Shown here: positions 14,106-19,810 of the stretch, one piece after another
Position numbering within the stretch: position 1 is the stretch's first letter
Layout of the letters: every line of letters begins with the position of its first letter
Assembly (NCBI GenBank): GCA_004560045.1
Contig: SFWF01000036.1
Coordinates: forward strand, 1-19,810
Reading direction: 5' to 3'
Source of the DNA: a bacterium
GTDB lineage: Bacteria; Bacillota; Clostridia; Oscillospirales; Acutalibacteraceae
Length of the DNA: 19,810 bases
Translations under genes and position numbers: made by a program
The notes under the pieces: model-generated
The model's database searches: none
The model's input: only the letters and a program-made list of their open reading frames with translations
What the model was told of the DNA's origin: nothing

Positions 14106-15794
14106 TTACTTCGCCGACTTGATCGCCTCGTTCAGCTCCTCCCTGAAGGCAAGATATGCTTCGGGGGTGGAGGGACCGGTCTCGAAGGTTATTTTTCCGA
14201 AATGCTTTTCGAGAAGGCCTTCCGCCTTCTCTCTCGAGGTCAGCTTTTCAAGGGTCTTAAGGGCTCTTTGATCGTTAAGTCCTTCGCCGAAGACCTTCTG
14301 ACGGGTCGACTGATAACAGCCGAGGTCTCGGTCGGGATAGACGAGATATGAGGTTCCGCAGGACATACGGAAATTTCCCGGATTGAGGCAGGGGTCGGTA
14401 AAGCCGTGACTCATACTGTCGTAGTAGAAGTTATAGCCCCACTGTAAAAAGCCCTTTACCTTATAGGAATACATCTGCGCGCCGATCATACGGTTGCGCT
14501 CGGGGGCTACGACGTTCAGACGGTTGGACATAAGGCCCTTTATCTGCTCGCCCGTATAATAGCACCAATAGCCCGGAGCCTTGCCGCGGAAATCTTCTAT
14601 AAAGTTTGTGGCGACGATGGGGGTCTTTACAAGGCCTAACTTATAAAGCTCGTAATGTGAAAGGGCGTCGCCCACCATACAGCCGTCAAGGAGGTTTCCA
14701 ACGCTACTGAGAGCCACCTTAAAGGATTCGATATGAGCATCGTTAGGCTCGTCGGAAATATGGAAGAGTACCTTTTTCTCGATGCCTTCATTTCTGAAAA
14801 ACTCTCTTACGGCAGGGATATATGCCTCAAGGAATTTGCGGTATTTCCTGCCGCCTGCAGAGGTGTCCCAGCCGAAGATACGCTTCTCCTTGCCGTTTAC
14901 CTCGGCAACGATTTTGGGCGCCGCCTTTGCGCCCCACTGAGTAAAGAGGTGATTGTGCTCGAAATATTTAATTCCTGCCTTTTTAAGGACGTCAACATAC
15001 CGCTTAAGATTTTTAAAATCGAACTCGTAGCGGTCCTTGCCGATAACCTTTACTCCGACGAGCTGAACGGTTTTGCGTTCCTTGCCCACGGGAGTATCGA
15101 GAGGAGGAGTAAAGCAGGGGGTAAGGAGCATTGTCTGTCCGTTAAGGGCGGCGGCGTGTGCGTAATTATAGACCGCGGTGAAGAAGTCGTCGCTCATAGG
15201 CTCGACCCTGTGAGCGTCACAGAGGCAGTCGCAGTGAAACCAATTTGTGCAGGGGAAGGTCTCGGGAACGAGGGCCTGATCGATTATCTCAACCGAGATC
15301 TCCTCGCGGCCAACCTCCTCGCAGTTGCCTCCGTTTAAAAACTTAACGGTTATATTATAATTTCCCGCTTTAAGGGACTTTTTATTTTCGTTTACCGTGA
15401 TCCAGATGCTCTGCCAGGCCGAGCTCAGGGCGGTGAGCAGCTTCTTCTCTCCTACCTCAAAATAGTCGGAGTCCCAGGCGCCGTCGTCCGAAAGCTTGGG
15501 GTTTACCTTTTTCGGGATAAGCAGGTCGGGGTATATTCCGACAGAGGCTTCGGTATCCATTCCCGCAACGTCGGTATGAAGCACGGGGACCCCCTGAACG
15601 GCATAGAGGGAAAGGGGCAGCTCGGATTCTATCCTAACGTTCACGGCATGGGCGCCCTTTCTTGTATCCTTATAGGCTATCTGAAAGGACAGAGGCTCGT
15701 TTTTAAGGGCCGAAAAGCTGTTTTTTGCCGCCTCTACGGGGCAGTTTTCGGGGAAGACCCTATGAAGAGATGAAAGAGTTACCGTATTTAACAT
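14106..15794 (-). CDS. DUF4091 / GH123-like glycoside hydrolase
   Basis: A 562-residue protein: an N-terminal beta-sandwich (about 1-170), a TIM-barrel-like core, and a C-terminal DUF4091 region (about 450-540) marked by MSCGTSYLVYPDRD and STRQKVFGEGLNDQRALKTLEKL. FHISDEP in the core carries D348-E349, the adjacent Asp-Glu pair that GH123 enzymes use for substrate-assisted catalysis on N-acetylated sugars. GH123 members are beta-N-acetylgalactosaminidases; for DUF4091 proteins of Clostridia the substrate is mostly unknown. There is no signal peptide, so it should be cytosolic. GGGAGG precedes ATG. Two promoters could serve it: TTTACA-17-TCTAAT at 15829-15857 and the symmetric promoter at 15870-15902. 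It lies upstream of htpG on the same strand. Confidence 0.85.
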   Translation of the reverse strand: MLNTVTLSSLHRVFPENCPVEAAKNSFSALKNEPLSFQIAYKDTRKGAHAVNVRIESELPLSLYAVQGVPVLHTDVAGMDTEASVGIYPDLLIPKKVNPKLSDDGAWDSDYFEVGEKKLLTALSSAWQSIWITVNENKKSLKAGNYNITVKFLNGGNCEEVGREEISVEIIDQALVPETFPCTNWFHCDCLCDAHRVEPMSDDFFTAVYNYAHAAALNGQTMLLTPCFTPPLDTPVGKERKTVQLVGVKVIGKDRYEFDFKNLKRYVDVLKKAGIKYFEHNHLFTQWGAKAAPKIVAEVNGKEKRIFGWDTSAGGRKYRKFLEAYIPAVREFFRNEGIEKKVLFHISDEPNDAHIESFKVALSSVGNLLDGCMVGDALSHYELYKLGLVKTPIVATNFIEDFRGKAPGYWCYYTGEQIKGLMSNRLNVVAPERNRMIGAQMYSYKVKGFLQWGYNFYYDSMSHGFTDPCLNPGNFRMSCGTSYLVYPDRDLGCYQSTRQKVFGEGLNDQRALKTLEKLTSREKAEGLLEKHFGKITFETGPSTPEAYLAFREELNEAIKSAK

Positions 15795-15828
15795 AATTTA
15801 CCTCCCGATAAGGAATTATATTTTATAA

Positions 15829-15857
15829 ATTAGAATAAATTTCTAAGATTTTGTAAA
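15829..15857 (-). promoter_or_regulatory. Proximal promoter of the DUF4091 gene
   Basis: Minus strand: TTTACA (15852-15857), 17 bases, TCTAAT (15829-15834). Transcription would start near 15822, giving a leader of about 28 bases. It is immediately downstream (in minus-strand sense) of the symmetric promoter palindrome, so that palindrome could also act as an operator for this promoter. Confidence 0.6.
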
Positions 15858-15869
15858 GAAATTGTTATA

Positions 15870-15902
15870 TTGTATTATAAGACTTTTTGTTTTATAATAC
15901 AA
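15870..15902. promoter_or_regulatory. Palindromic, symmetric bidirectional promoter
   Basis: The arms 15870-15883 and 15889-15902 are complementary over 14 bases with one mismatch, around five T. The sequence contains TTGTAT (15870-15875), 17 bases, TATAAT (15893-15898) on the plus strand, and the exact mirror on the minus strand: TTGTAT (15897-15902), 17 bases, TATAAT (15874-15879). Each strand's -10 box overlaps the other strand's -35 region. The plus direction leads to a short terminated transcript, the minus direction to the DUF4091 gene. A repressor operator is an alternative reading of the palindrome. Confidence 0.55.
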
Positions 15903-15904
15903 GG

Positions 15905-15997
15905 GAGAAACGTGCTGACCATAAGCACTAATTTGCTAAGATAAAACGAAATGAATAATCTTCCCGACTACAAAAAAGAGCCTTGTGGCTCTTTTTT
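15905..15997 (+). ncRNA. Candidate small RNA between symmetric promoter and terminator
   Basis: A plus-strand promoter (TTGTAT-17-TATAAT, -10 at 15893-15898) is followed by about 93 bases ending in the strong hairpin 15972-15997 with its T run. The body has a stem GTGCT (15912-15916) with AGCAC (15924-15928). No known RNA family is recognised. A GTG at 15912 after AAGGGAG opens only ten codons (VLTISTNLLR), and an ATG at 15951 has no ribosome binding site, so a protein product is unlikely. The terminator also serves the minus-strand SGNH gene, which weakens the case; the promoter is the main support. Confidence 0.3.
15972..15997. terminator. Bidirectional terminator (SGNH gene and candidate small RNA)
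   Basis: A perfect 11-bp stem, 15972-15982 with 15987-15997, loop ttgt. Six A on the left and six T on the right give a T run on both strands. On the minus strand it lies about 85 bases after the SGNH gene stop; on the plus strand it ends any transcript from the symmetric promoter. Confidence 0.9.
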
Positions 15998-16082
15998 CTC
16001 TATTTTTAAACCTTTTAAAAAATAAGCCTCAAGCTCACGAAGCCGACTAAAAGCATAAGGCCGCTGAGCTTTACCTTGCAGG

Positions 16083-16841
16083 CTATTTATACTTTATATC
16101 GGTTCCGATGAAGCCGACGGTCTTAAAATCTTGGGGATTTTCTCTGACGATATAGTCGATATAGGAATCGATCATCTCGGCGGTGAAGATATATCCCATA
16201 GGATTCATATGGCCGTACAAAAAATACTGCGCTTTAAACTCATCGTCGTAAACGGGGGCGTATTTATAAAGGTCGATAACATAGGAGTTATCAAAATGCT
16301 CGGACAGAGCATAGATCGCCTTTACCACAGCCTCGTGCTCGGTCAAGTCGGTATAATGGCTGTCCCTCGGGATGGTTACGAAAAAGAACTTGGCGTCGGG
16401 GCTTATTTCCTTATATCTTCGGACAATCTCGGCATAATAGCTTATAAAGGGACGGTCGCCCTCAAATTCGGTAGCGTCGATGTCCTTCGCATCCCCTGCG
16501 GGCATATGCTGATTAAGCACGTCGTTTACCCCGAGGGCGATAACGTAGGCCTGACAGGCCTTTTCCTTATTCCAGAGGTCGTTTTCGTCGGCGAAGCTCT
16601 CGAGATACCATTTTGCCGTCATTCCTCCGCGGGAAAAATTGTAGCCTAAAAGTCCGTTTTTGCGGGCGATATACTGACCCCAGGAATATTCATAAAGGTC
16701 GTGGTAGCCGCGGCTTCCGTCCTCGTTTACGGTTTCAAACTCTCCCGAGGAAAGGCTGTCCCCGATAAAGGCAATTTTTCTGAAAATGGCGGTGAAGCTG
16801 TATCCGCCTACAAGCTTTTCCAAAGGATTTTGGTGTAACAT
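16083..16841 (-). CDS. SGNH/GDSL-family hydrolase, second copy type
   Basis: A 252-residue SGNH hydrolase. Block I is FIGDSLSSG with nucleophile S29, block II the Gly in SRGGMTAKWYL (about 70-80), block III IALGVNDVLN with G104 and N106, and block V LYGHMNP with H211. The Asp usually three residues before the His is absent (Leu there), and the HMNPMGY ending is the form I associate with Firmicute members of unknown substrate. There is no signal peptide. It shares only the family blocks with the SGNH protein at 1836-2561, so it is not a recent duplicate. GGGAGG precedes ATG. It has its own consensus promoter (16869-16897) and a terminator (15972-15997), so it is monocistronic and divergent from sstT. 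Likely an esterase or deacetylase on a glycan or small metabolite. Confidence 0.85.
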   Translation of the reverse strand: MLHQNPLEKLVGGYSFTAIFRKIAFIGDSLSSGEFETVNEDGSRGYHDLYEYSWGQYIARKNGLLGYNFSRGGMTAKWYLESFADENDLWNKEKACQAYVIALGVNDVLNQHMPAGDAKDIDATEFEGDRPFISYYAEIVRRYKEISPDAKFFFVTIPRDSHYTDLTEHEAVVKAIYALSEHFDNSYVIDLYKYAPVYDDEFKAQYFLYGHMNPMGYIFTAEMIDSYIDYIVRENPQDFKTVGFIGTDIKYK

Positions 16842-16868
16842 ATATTTTCCTCCCGTTGCTTTTTTTAC

Positions 16869-16897
16869 ATTATATCATCTCATAACGATTATTTCAA
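16869..16897 (-). promoter_or_regulatory. Promoter of the second SGNH gene
   Basis: Minus strand: TTGAAA (16892-16897), 17 bases, TATAAT (16869-16874), very close to consensus. Leader about 20 bases. It stands back to back with the sstT promoter, 24 bases between the two -35 boxes. Confidence 0.85.
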
Positions 16898-16921
16898 CCG
16901 TCTAAAGCCTCTTTTATACTG

Positions 16922-16950
16922 TTTACAAACCTTAGAAGCTATGTTATAAT
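16922..16950 (+). promoter_or_regulatory. sstT promoter
   Basis: TTTACA (16922-16927), 17 bases, TATAAT (16945-16950). The leader to ATG 16976 is about 19 bases and contains AAAGGAG (16963-16969). Confidence 0.85.
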
Positions 16951-16975
16951 CATTAAAAACGTAAAGGAGTTTTTT

Positions 16976-18196
16976 ATGAAAAAGATTTTTGGATTTTACA
17001 CAAAAGTACCCCTTATACTAAGAATAGCAATAGGCCTTGTAATCGGCGTTTTGCTTGGCCTTTTCGTTAAGGAAGCCGCCTTCGTATCGGTTTTCGGCGA
17101 CGTTTTCGTCGGCGCCCTTAAGGCTATCGCCCCCATACTCGTTTTCGTCCTCGTCGTTGCCTCCTTGGCCGGTGCGGGTCAGGGTATCGGCCGAAGATTC
17201 AGAACGGTTATTATTCTTTATATGCTAAGCACCTTCCTTGCCGCCGTTGTTGCGGTTATCGGAAGCTATATATTCAAGGTTACGATTCCTCTCGGCGCAT
17301 CGGCTGAGCAGGCCGCTCCCACAGGTCTCGACGAGGTATTCAAGGCCCTGCTTTCCAATATGGTAGCCAATCCCCTCACCGCCCTCACCTCGGGCAACTA
17401 CACCGGTATTCTCACCTGGGCGATAATTTTAGGCCTTGCCCTCCGTGCCGCAAGCGACAATACCAAAAACGTACTAAGCGACATTTCGGCAGGAGTCTCA
17501 AAGGCGGTTGCCTGGATAATTCAGCTTGCCCCCTTCGGAATTATGGGTCTCGTTTACTCCTCGGTAGGCGAATACGGCATCGAAATATTTACCGATTACG
17601 GAAAAATTCTTCTCCTGCTGGTCGGCTGTATGCTTGCGGTGGCCCTTATCGTCGATCCTCTGGTCGTTGCGATCACCCTTAAGAAAAACCCCTATCCTCT
17701 TGTTTTTAAGTGCTTTAAGGAATCGGGCCTTACCGCCTTCTTTACCCGCAGCTCGGCCGCCAACATCCCCGTTAATATGAAGCTTTGCGAAAAGCTCGGA
17801 CTCGATAAGGAATACTATTCTGTGGCAATTCCTCTCGGTGCTACGATAAATATGGACGGCGCCGCCATTACCATCACCGTAATGTCCCTTGCCGCCGCCT
17901 TCTCTCAGGGTATAAACGTTAATATCCTCGTGGCGATACTCCTTAGCTTTGTTGCTACCCTCGGCGCTTGCGGTGCCTCGGGTGTTGCGGGCGGCTCGCT
18001 CCTCCTTATCCCCATGGCCTGCTCACTGCTTGGCGTGGGACAGGACGTTGCTATGCAGGTCGTTGCGGTAGGCTTTATAATCGGCGTTGTTCAGGACTCC
18101 CTGGAAACCGCCATAAACTCCTCGGGCGACATTATATTCTGTGCTACGGCGGAATATCGCGAACGAATCAAAAACGGCGAAGATATAAAGCTGTAA
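16976..18196 (+). CDS. sstT: Na+/serine-threonine symporter SstT
   Basis: A 406-residue member of the dicarboxylate/amino acid:cation symporter (DAACS) family, SstT type, which takes up serine and threonine with Na+. It starts with the short SstT-like leader KVPLILRIAIGLVIGVLLGL. The first re-entrant loop reads FFTRSSAANIPVNM (about 258-271), TM7 carries ATINMDGAAITITVM (NMDG motif, cation and substrate site), and the second re-entrant loop reads GACGASGVAGGSLLLIPMACSLLG. Eight membrane spans plus two hairpins fit the length. The gene is monocistronic: its own promoter, strong ribosome binding site, and a stem whose left arm begins at its stop codon. Confidence in SstT over a generic glutamate carrier rests on the overall length and leader. 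Confidence 0.93.
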   Translation: MKKIFGFYTKVPLILRIAIGLVIGVLLGLFVKEAAFVSVFGDVFVGALKAIAPILVFVLVVASLAGAGQGIGRRFRTVIILYMLSTFLAAVVAVIGSYIFKVTIPLGASAEQAAPTGLDEVFKALLSNMVANPLTALTSGNYTGILTWAIILGLALRAASDNTKNVLSDISAGVSKAVAWIIQLAPFGIMGLVYSSVGEYGIEIFTDYGKILLLLVGCMLAVALIVDPLVVAITLKKNPYPLVFKCFKESGLTAFFTRSSAANIPVNMKLCEKLGLDKEYYSVAIPLGATINMDGAAITITVMSLAAAFSQGINVNILVAILLSFVATLGACGASGVAGGSLLLIPMACSLLGVGQDVAMQVVAVGFIIGVVQDSLETAINSSGDIIFCATAEYRERIKNGEDIKL

Positions 18197-18240
18197 ATTT
18201 TAACCTCCACCGAAAAAAATTCGGTGGAGGTTAAAATTTA
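18194..18240 (+). terminator. 21-bp perfect stem starting at the sstT stop codon
   Basis: 18194-18214 is perfectly complementary to 18220-18240, loop of five A. The left arm includes the sstT TAA stop codon (18194-18196). The 3' end of the right arm is TTAAAATTTA, U-rich but not a clean U tract, so it is an atypical terminator or a 3'-end stabiliser. The following bases to 18340 hold only an imperfect hairpin (agggc 18244-18248 with gccct 18269-18273, gata/tatc inside); I see no gene there. Confidence 0.7.
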
Positions 18241-18340
18241 TAAAGGGCTGCCGATACGGTATCACAATGCCCTAAAGCCACAGCTTATTTTGTAAATTTT
18301 GTGTCGGCCCGGAAACTGTTTTGCCTATGACGCGTACCCA

Positions 18341-19207
18341 TTAAAGGGTCACTTTTTCTTTTGCCGACGAGGCGGTAAACCGCTTTACGTCTAAGACCGT
18401 TTCGCCGTCTATCTGAAGGGCGCGGGGGCTGTCAAATTCGACGGTTATCTCGTTGCCCGTAAGGACCTTTGTAACGTCGGTATGCCTGACGTGCTCGCCG
18501 CTGAATATCTTGGGGAAGATCATAAGGGTCTTAAGCTTTCCCGAGCCGTGGAAAACGAATACAGAAAGCTTTCCGTCCTTATCGAAGCGGTCCTGCCCGG
18601 GGGCGGGGATCATTCCGCCGCCGTAGTGCTTACCCTTCATAACCGGAGCAAGCCATACCTTCTCGAAGCGGTGCTCTACCCCGTCCACCGTAACGGTAGC
18701 ACCGGTAGGCTTATAGTGAAAAAGTAGGCCTTTTATGGCTATAGCGGTGTAATTTACCTTGGTTTTTCCTGCCGCGCGCAGCTTGTCTCCTACCTCACAG
18801 CAGTATCCGTCGATTCCGTAGCCGATGCCGTTTATAAAGCGGCTTTTCTTGTCGCCGACCCTGCATACGGGGAGGTTTTCTATGTATTTTTTAAGGTCGA
18901 TCACCGCGTCGGGCTCGCCGTCGGCAACCTCCTTTAAAAAGTCGTTTCCCGTACCTGCGGCGGTAAAATACAGCTCGCAGTCTCTATCGATGCCGTCTAT
19001 CTCGTTTATAAAGCGGTTCAGCGTTCCGTCGCCGCCGCAAAGGGTTACCTTTTCGCCCTTGCAGGACTCCATAAAGACCTTATAGTCGGTAATTTTCGTT
19101 ATATCGGTGAGGATGACCTCGCCCTCAAGCCTTTCGGCTACGGTCTTAGCCTGCGCCTCCCCCTTGCCGCCGCCTGCAAAGGGGTTATAAAGCAGATAGT
19201 TTTTCAA
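18341..19207 (-). CDS. Diacylglycerol/lipid kinase family protein
   Basis: A 288-residue cytosolic kinase of the DAG-kinase catalytic family (DgkB/YegS-like). Landmarks: LLYNPFAGGGKG at 5-16, the ATP-binding GGDGTLNRF at 58-66, AAGTGNDFLKEV at 84-95, NGIGYGIDG near 126-134, and the C-terminal LQIDGE near 268-273, all in the usual order. It phosphorylates diacylglycerol or a related lipid at the membrane. The start is TTG at 19207-19205, with GAGGAGG lying in the last codons of the upstream gene; that gene's stop codon is two bases before the TTG, so the two are translationally coupled. Slightly short at the N-terminal side of the family range but complete. The substrate lipid cannot be decided. 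Confidence 0.88.
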   Translation of the reverse strand: MKNYLLYNPFAGGGKGEAQAKTVAERLEGEVILTDITKITDYKVFMESCKGEKVTLCGGDGTLNRFINEIDGIDRDCELYFTAAGTGNDFLKEVADGEPDAVIDLKKYIENLPVCRVGDKKSRFINGIGYGIDGYCCEVGDKLRAAGKTKVNYTAIAIKGLLFHYKPTGATVTVDGVEHRFEKVWLAPVMKGKHYGGGMIPAPGQDRFDKDGKLSVFVFHGSGKLKTLMIFPKIFSGEHVRHTDVTKVLTGNEITVEFDSPRALQIDGETVLDVKRFTASSAKEKVTL

Positions 19208-19209
19208 CC

Positions 19210-19810
19210 TTATTCCTCCTCAAAGGTTTTAAACACCATATTCGGATAGAGCTTTTTCATTTTCTCGTCACAGTATATCTCGTCTATCCGTTTTTCTATT
19301 TGGTTTTTAGGCTCAACCCCCACCGAACGACCTTGCCAACGGACAACCGCCGCCGACGTCACAAGAAGATTTATCGCCATAAAAATCGCTAAAACCATTC
19401 CCGAAGCGTTTACGACTTTATTGTCGGCAAGGGGCAAAATCCACTCTATAAAAGGGAAAACGAACCGCACGAATAAAAGGCCCAAAAGCCCCCATATAGC
19501 CGTCATTCTGAGGCTTATTCTGCCGCATAGGTTAAAGGGATGACCGCTGTAGTCCCAGGAGGTGCTTCCGAAAACAAGCTCCTGAAAAAGGGAGGCTAAA
19601 AATTCGAGCCCGCTTCCCGTAAGCCCCGATAAAAGAAACTGAATAAAAATATTTTTTCGGTTTATAAAAATGCTCAGCAGATAAAAGGCCACCATACCGA
19701 GGCCGTAAATGATACAGAAAGGGCCGAAAACGGTAGCCGAATGGTTTTCCCAATGACCCCGCTTCAAAATACACCAAAGCCCTTCAAGAATAAGGTGCGC
19801 ACCTTCTGCC
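19210..19810 (-). CDS. CmpB-family putative ABC transporter permease, 5' end off window
   Basis: A membrane protein of the CmpB / putative ABC-transporter type IV family (PF06541 type). The frame is open to the window edge: 14 codons upstream of the first TTG (19767) read as the family's start region, with LILEGLWCILKRGHW, so the gene begins outside the window. Family landmarks follow: ATVFGPFCIIYGLG, SGLTGSGLEFLASLFQELVFGSTSWDYSGHPFNLCGRISL, and about four membrane spans before a charged tail of 45 residues (KRIDEIYCDEKMKKLYPNM) that is also common in Clostridia. Despite the family name no transport function is shown for such proteins. Its end carries the ribosome binding site of the lipid kinase gene, so both probably act in one membrane-lipid-related operon; that role is inference. 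Confidence 0.85.
   Translation of the reverse strand, partial: AEGAHLILEGLWCILKRGHWENHSATVFGPFCIIYGLGMVAFYLLSIFINRKNIFIQFLLSGLTGSGLEFLASLFQELVFGSTSWDYSGHPFNLCGRISLRMTAIWGLLGLLFVRFVFPFIEWILPLADNKVVNASGMVLAIFMAINLLVTSAAVVRWQGRSVGVEPKNQIEKRIDEIYCDEKMKKLYPNMVFKTFEEE

Noticed and set aside
1836..16841. The two SGNH hydrolases as a duplicated pair
   Set aside because: They share only the family blocks; lengths, N-termini and block V contexts differ, so there is no sign of recent duplication.

Overview
The window looks like a chromosomal segment of a Clostridia-type Firmicute (Bacillota), probably an uncultured gut or anaerobic lineage. This is inferred from strong AGGAGG-type ribosome binding sites, near-consensus TTGaaa-17-TATAAT promoters, U-tract hairpin terminators, TTG starts, and gene families common in Clostridia (CmpB-type permease, vWA/XRE-like pair, cytosolic DUF4091 and GH106-like enzymes). 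Base composition is near half GC by eye. No rRNA, tRNA, CRISPR array, transposase, phage gene or replication origin was seen, and no gap exceeds 300 bases.

Layout. (1) 105-5642, all on the minus strand: a GH106-like glycosidase, an SGNH hydrolase, a 19-codon histidine-phosphatase-like relic, an XRE-like protein, a thioredoxin-fold ArsC/Spx-family protein and a vWA protein with an intact metal site, closed by a terminator at 76-101. (2) 5643-5890: a divergent spacer with a ladder of five short hairpins, a 22-bp tandem duplication and the trkA promoter. (3) 5891-8701: trkA-trkH, a potassium uptake operon with its own terminator. (4) 8908-10986, plus strand: a compact neurotransmitter:sodium-symporter-family transporter, then a cytidylate-kinase-like protein and a small membrane protein. 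(5) 11058-16841, minus strand: a GH16 enzyme, Hsp90 (htpG), a DUF4091/GH123-like enzyme and a second SGNH hydrolase. (6) 16976-18196, plus strand: the Na+/serine-threonine symporter sstT. (7) 18341 to the window end, minus strand: a lipid kinase translationally coupled to a CmpB-family membrane protein that runs off the window.

How the genes fit together. Five enzymes (GH106-like, GH16, DUF4091/GH123-like and two SGNH hydrolases) look like glycan or ester hydrolases. None has a visible signal peptide, so an intracellular glycan-processing set acting on imported oligosaccharides is plausible; no importer or sugar regulator is in the window. The remaining genes are housekeeping: K+ and amino-acid transport, a chaperone, and lipid phosphorylation.

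Best candidates for something undescribed: a perfectly symmetric promoter at 15870-15902 (TTGTAT-17-TATAAT on both strands) that could drive a roughly 93-nt RNA ending at a strong terminator on one side and the DUF4091 gene on the other; the XRE-like/ArsC-like/vWA cluster, whose vWA ribosome binding site lies in a 12-bp inverted repeat; and the hairpin ladder at 5656-5754.
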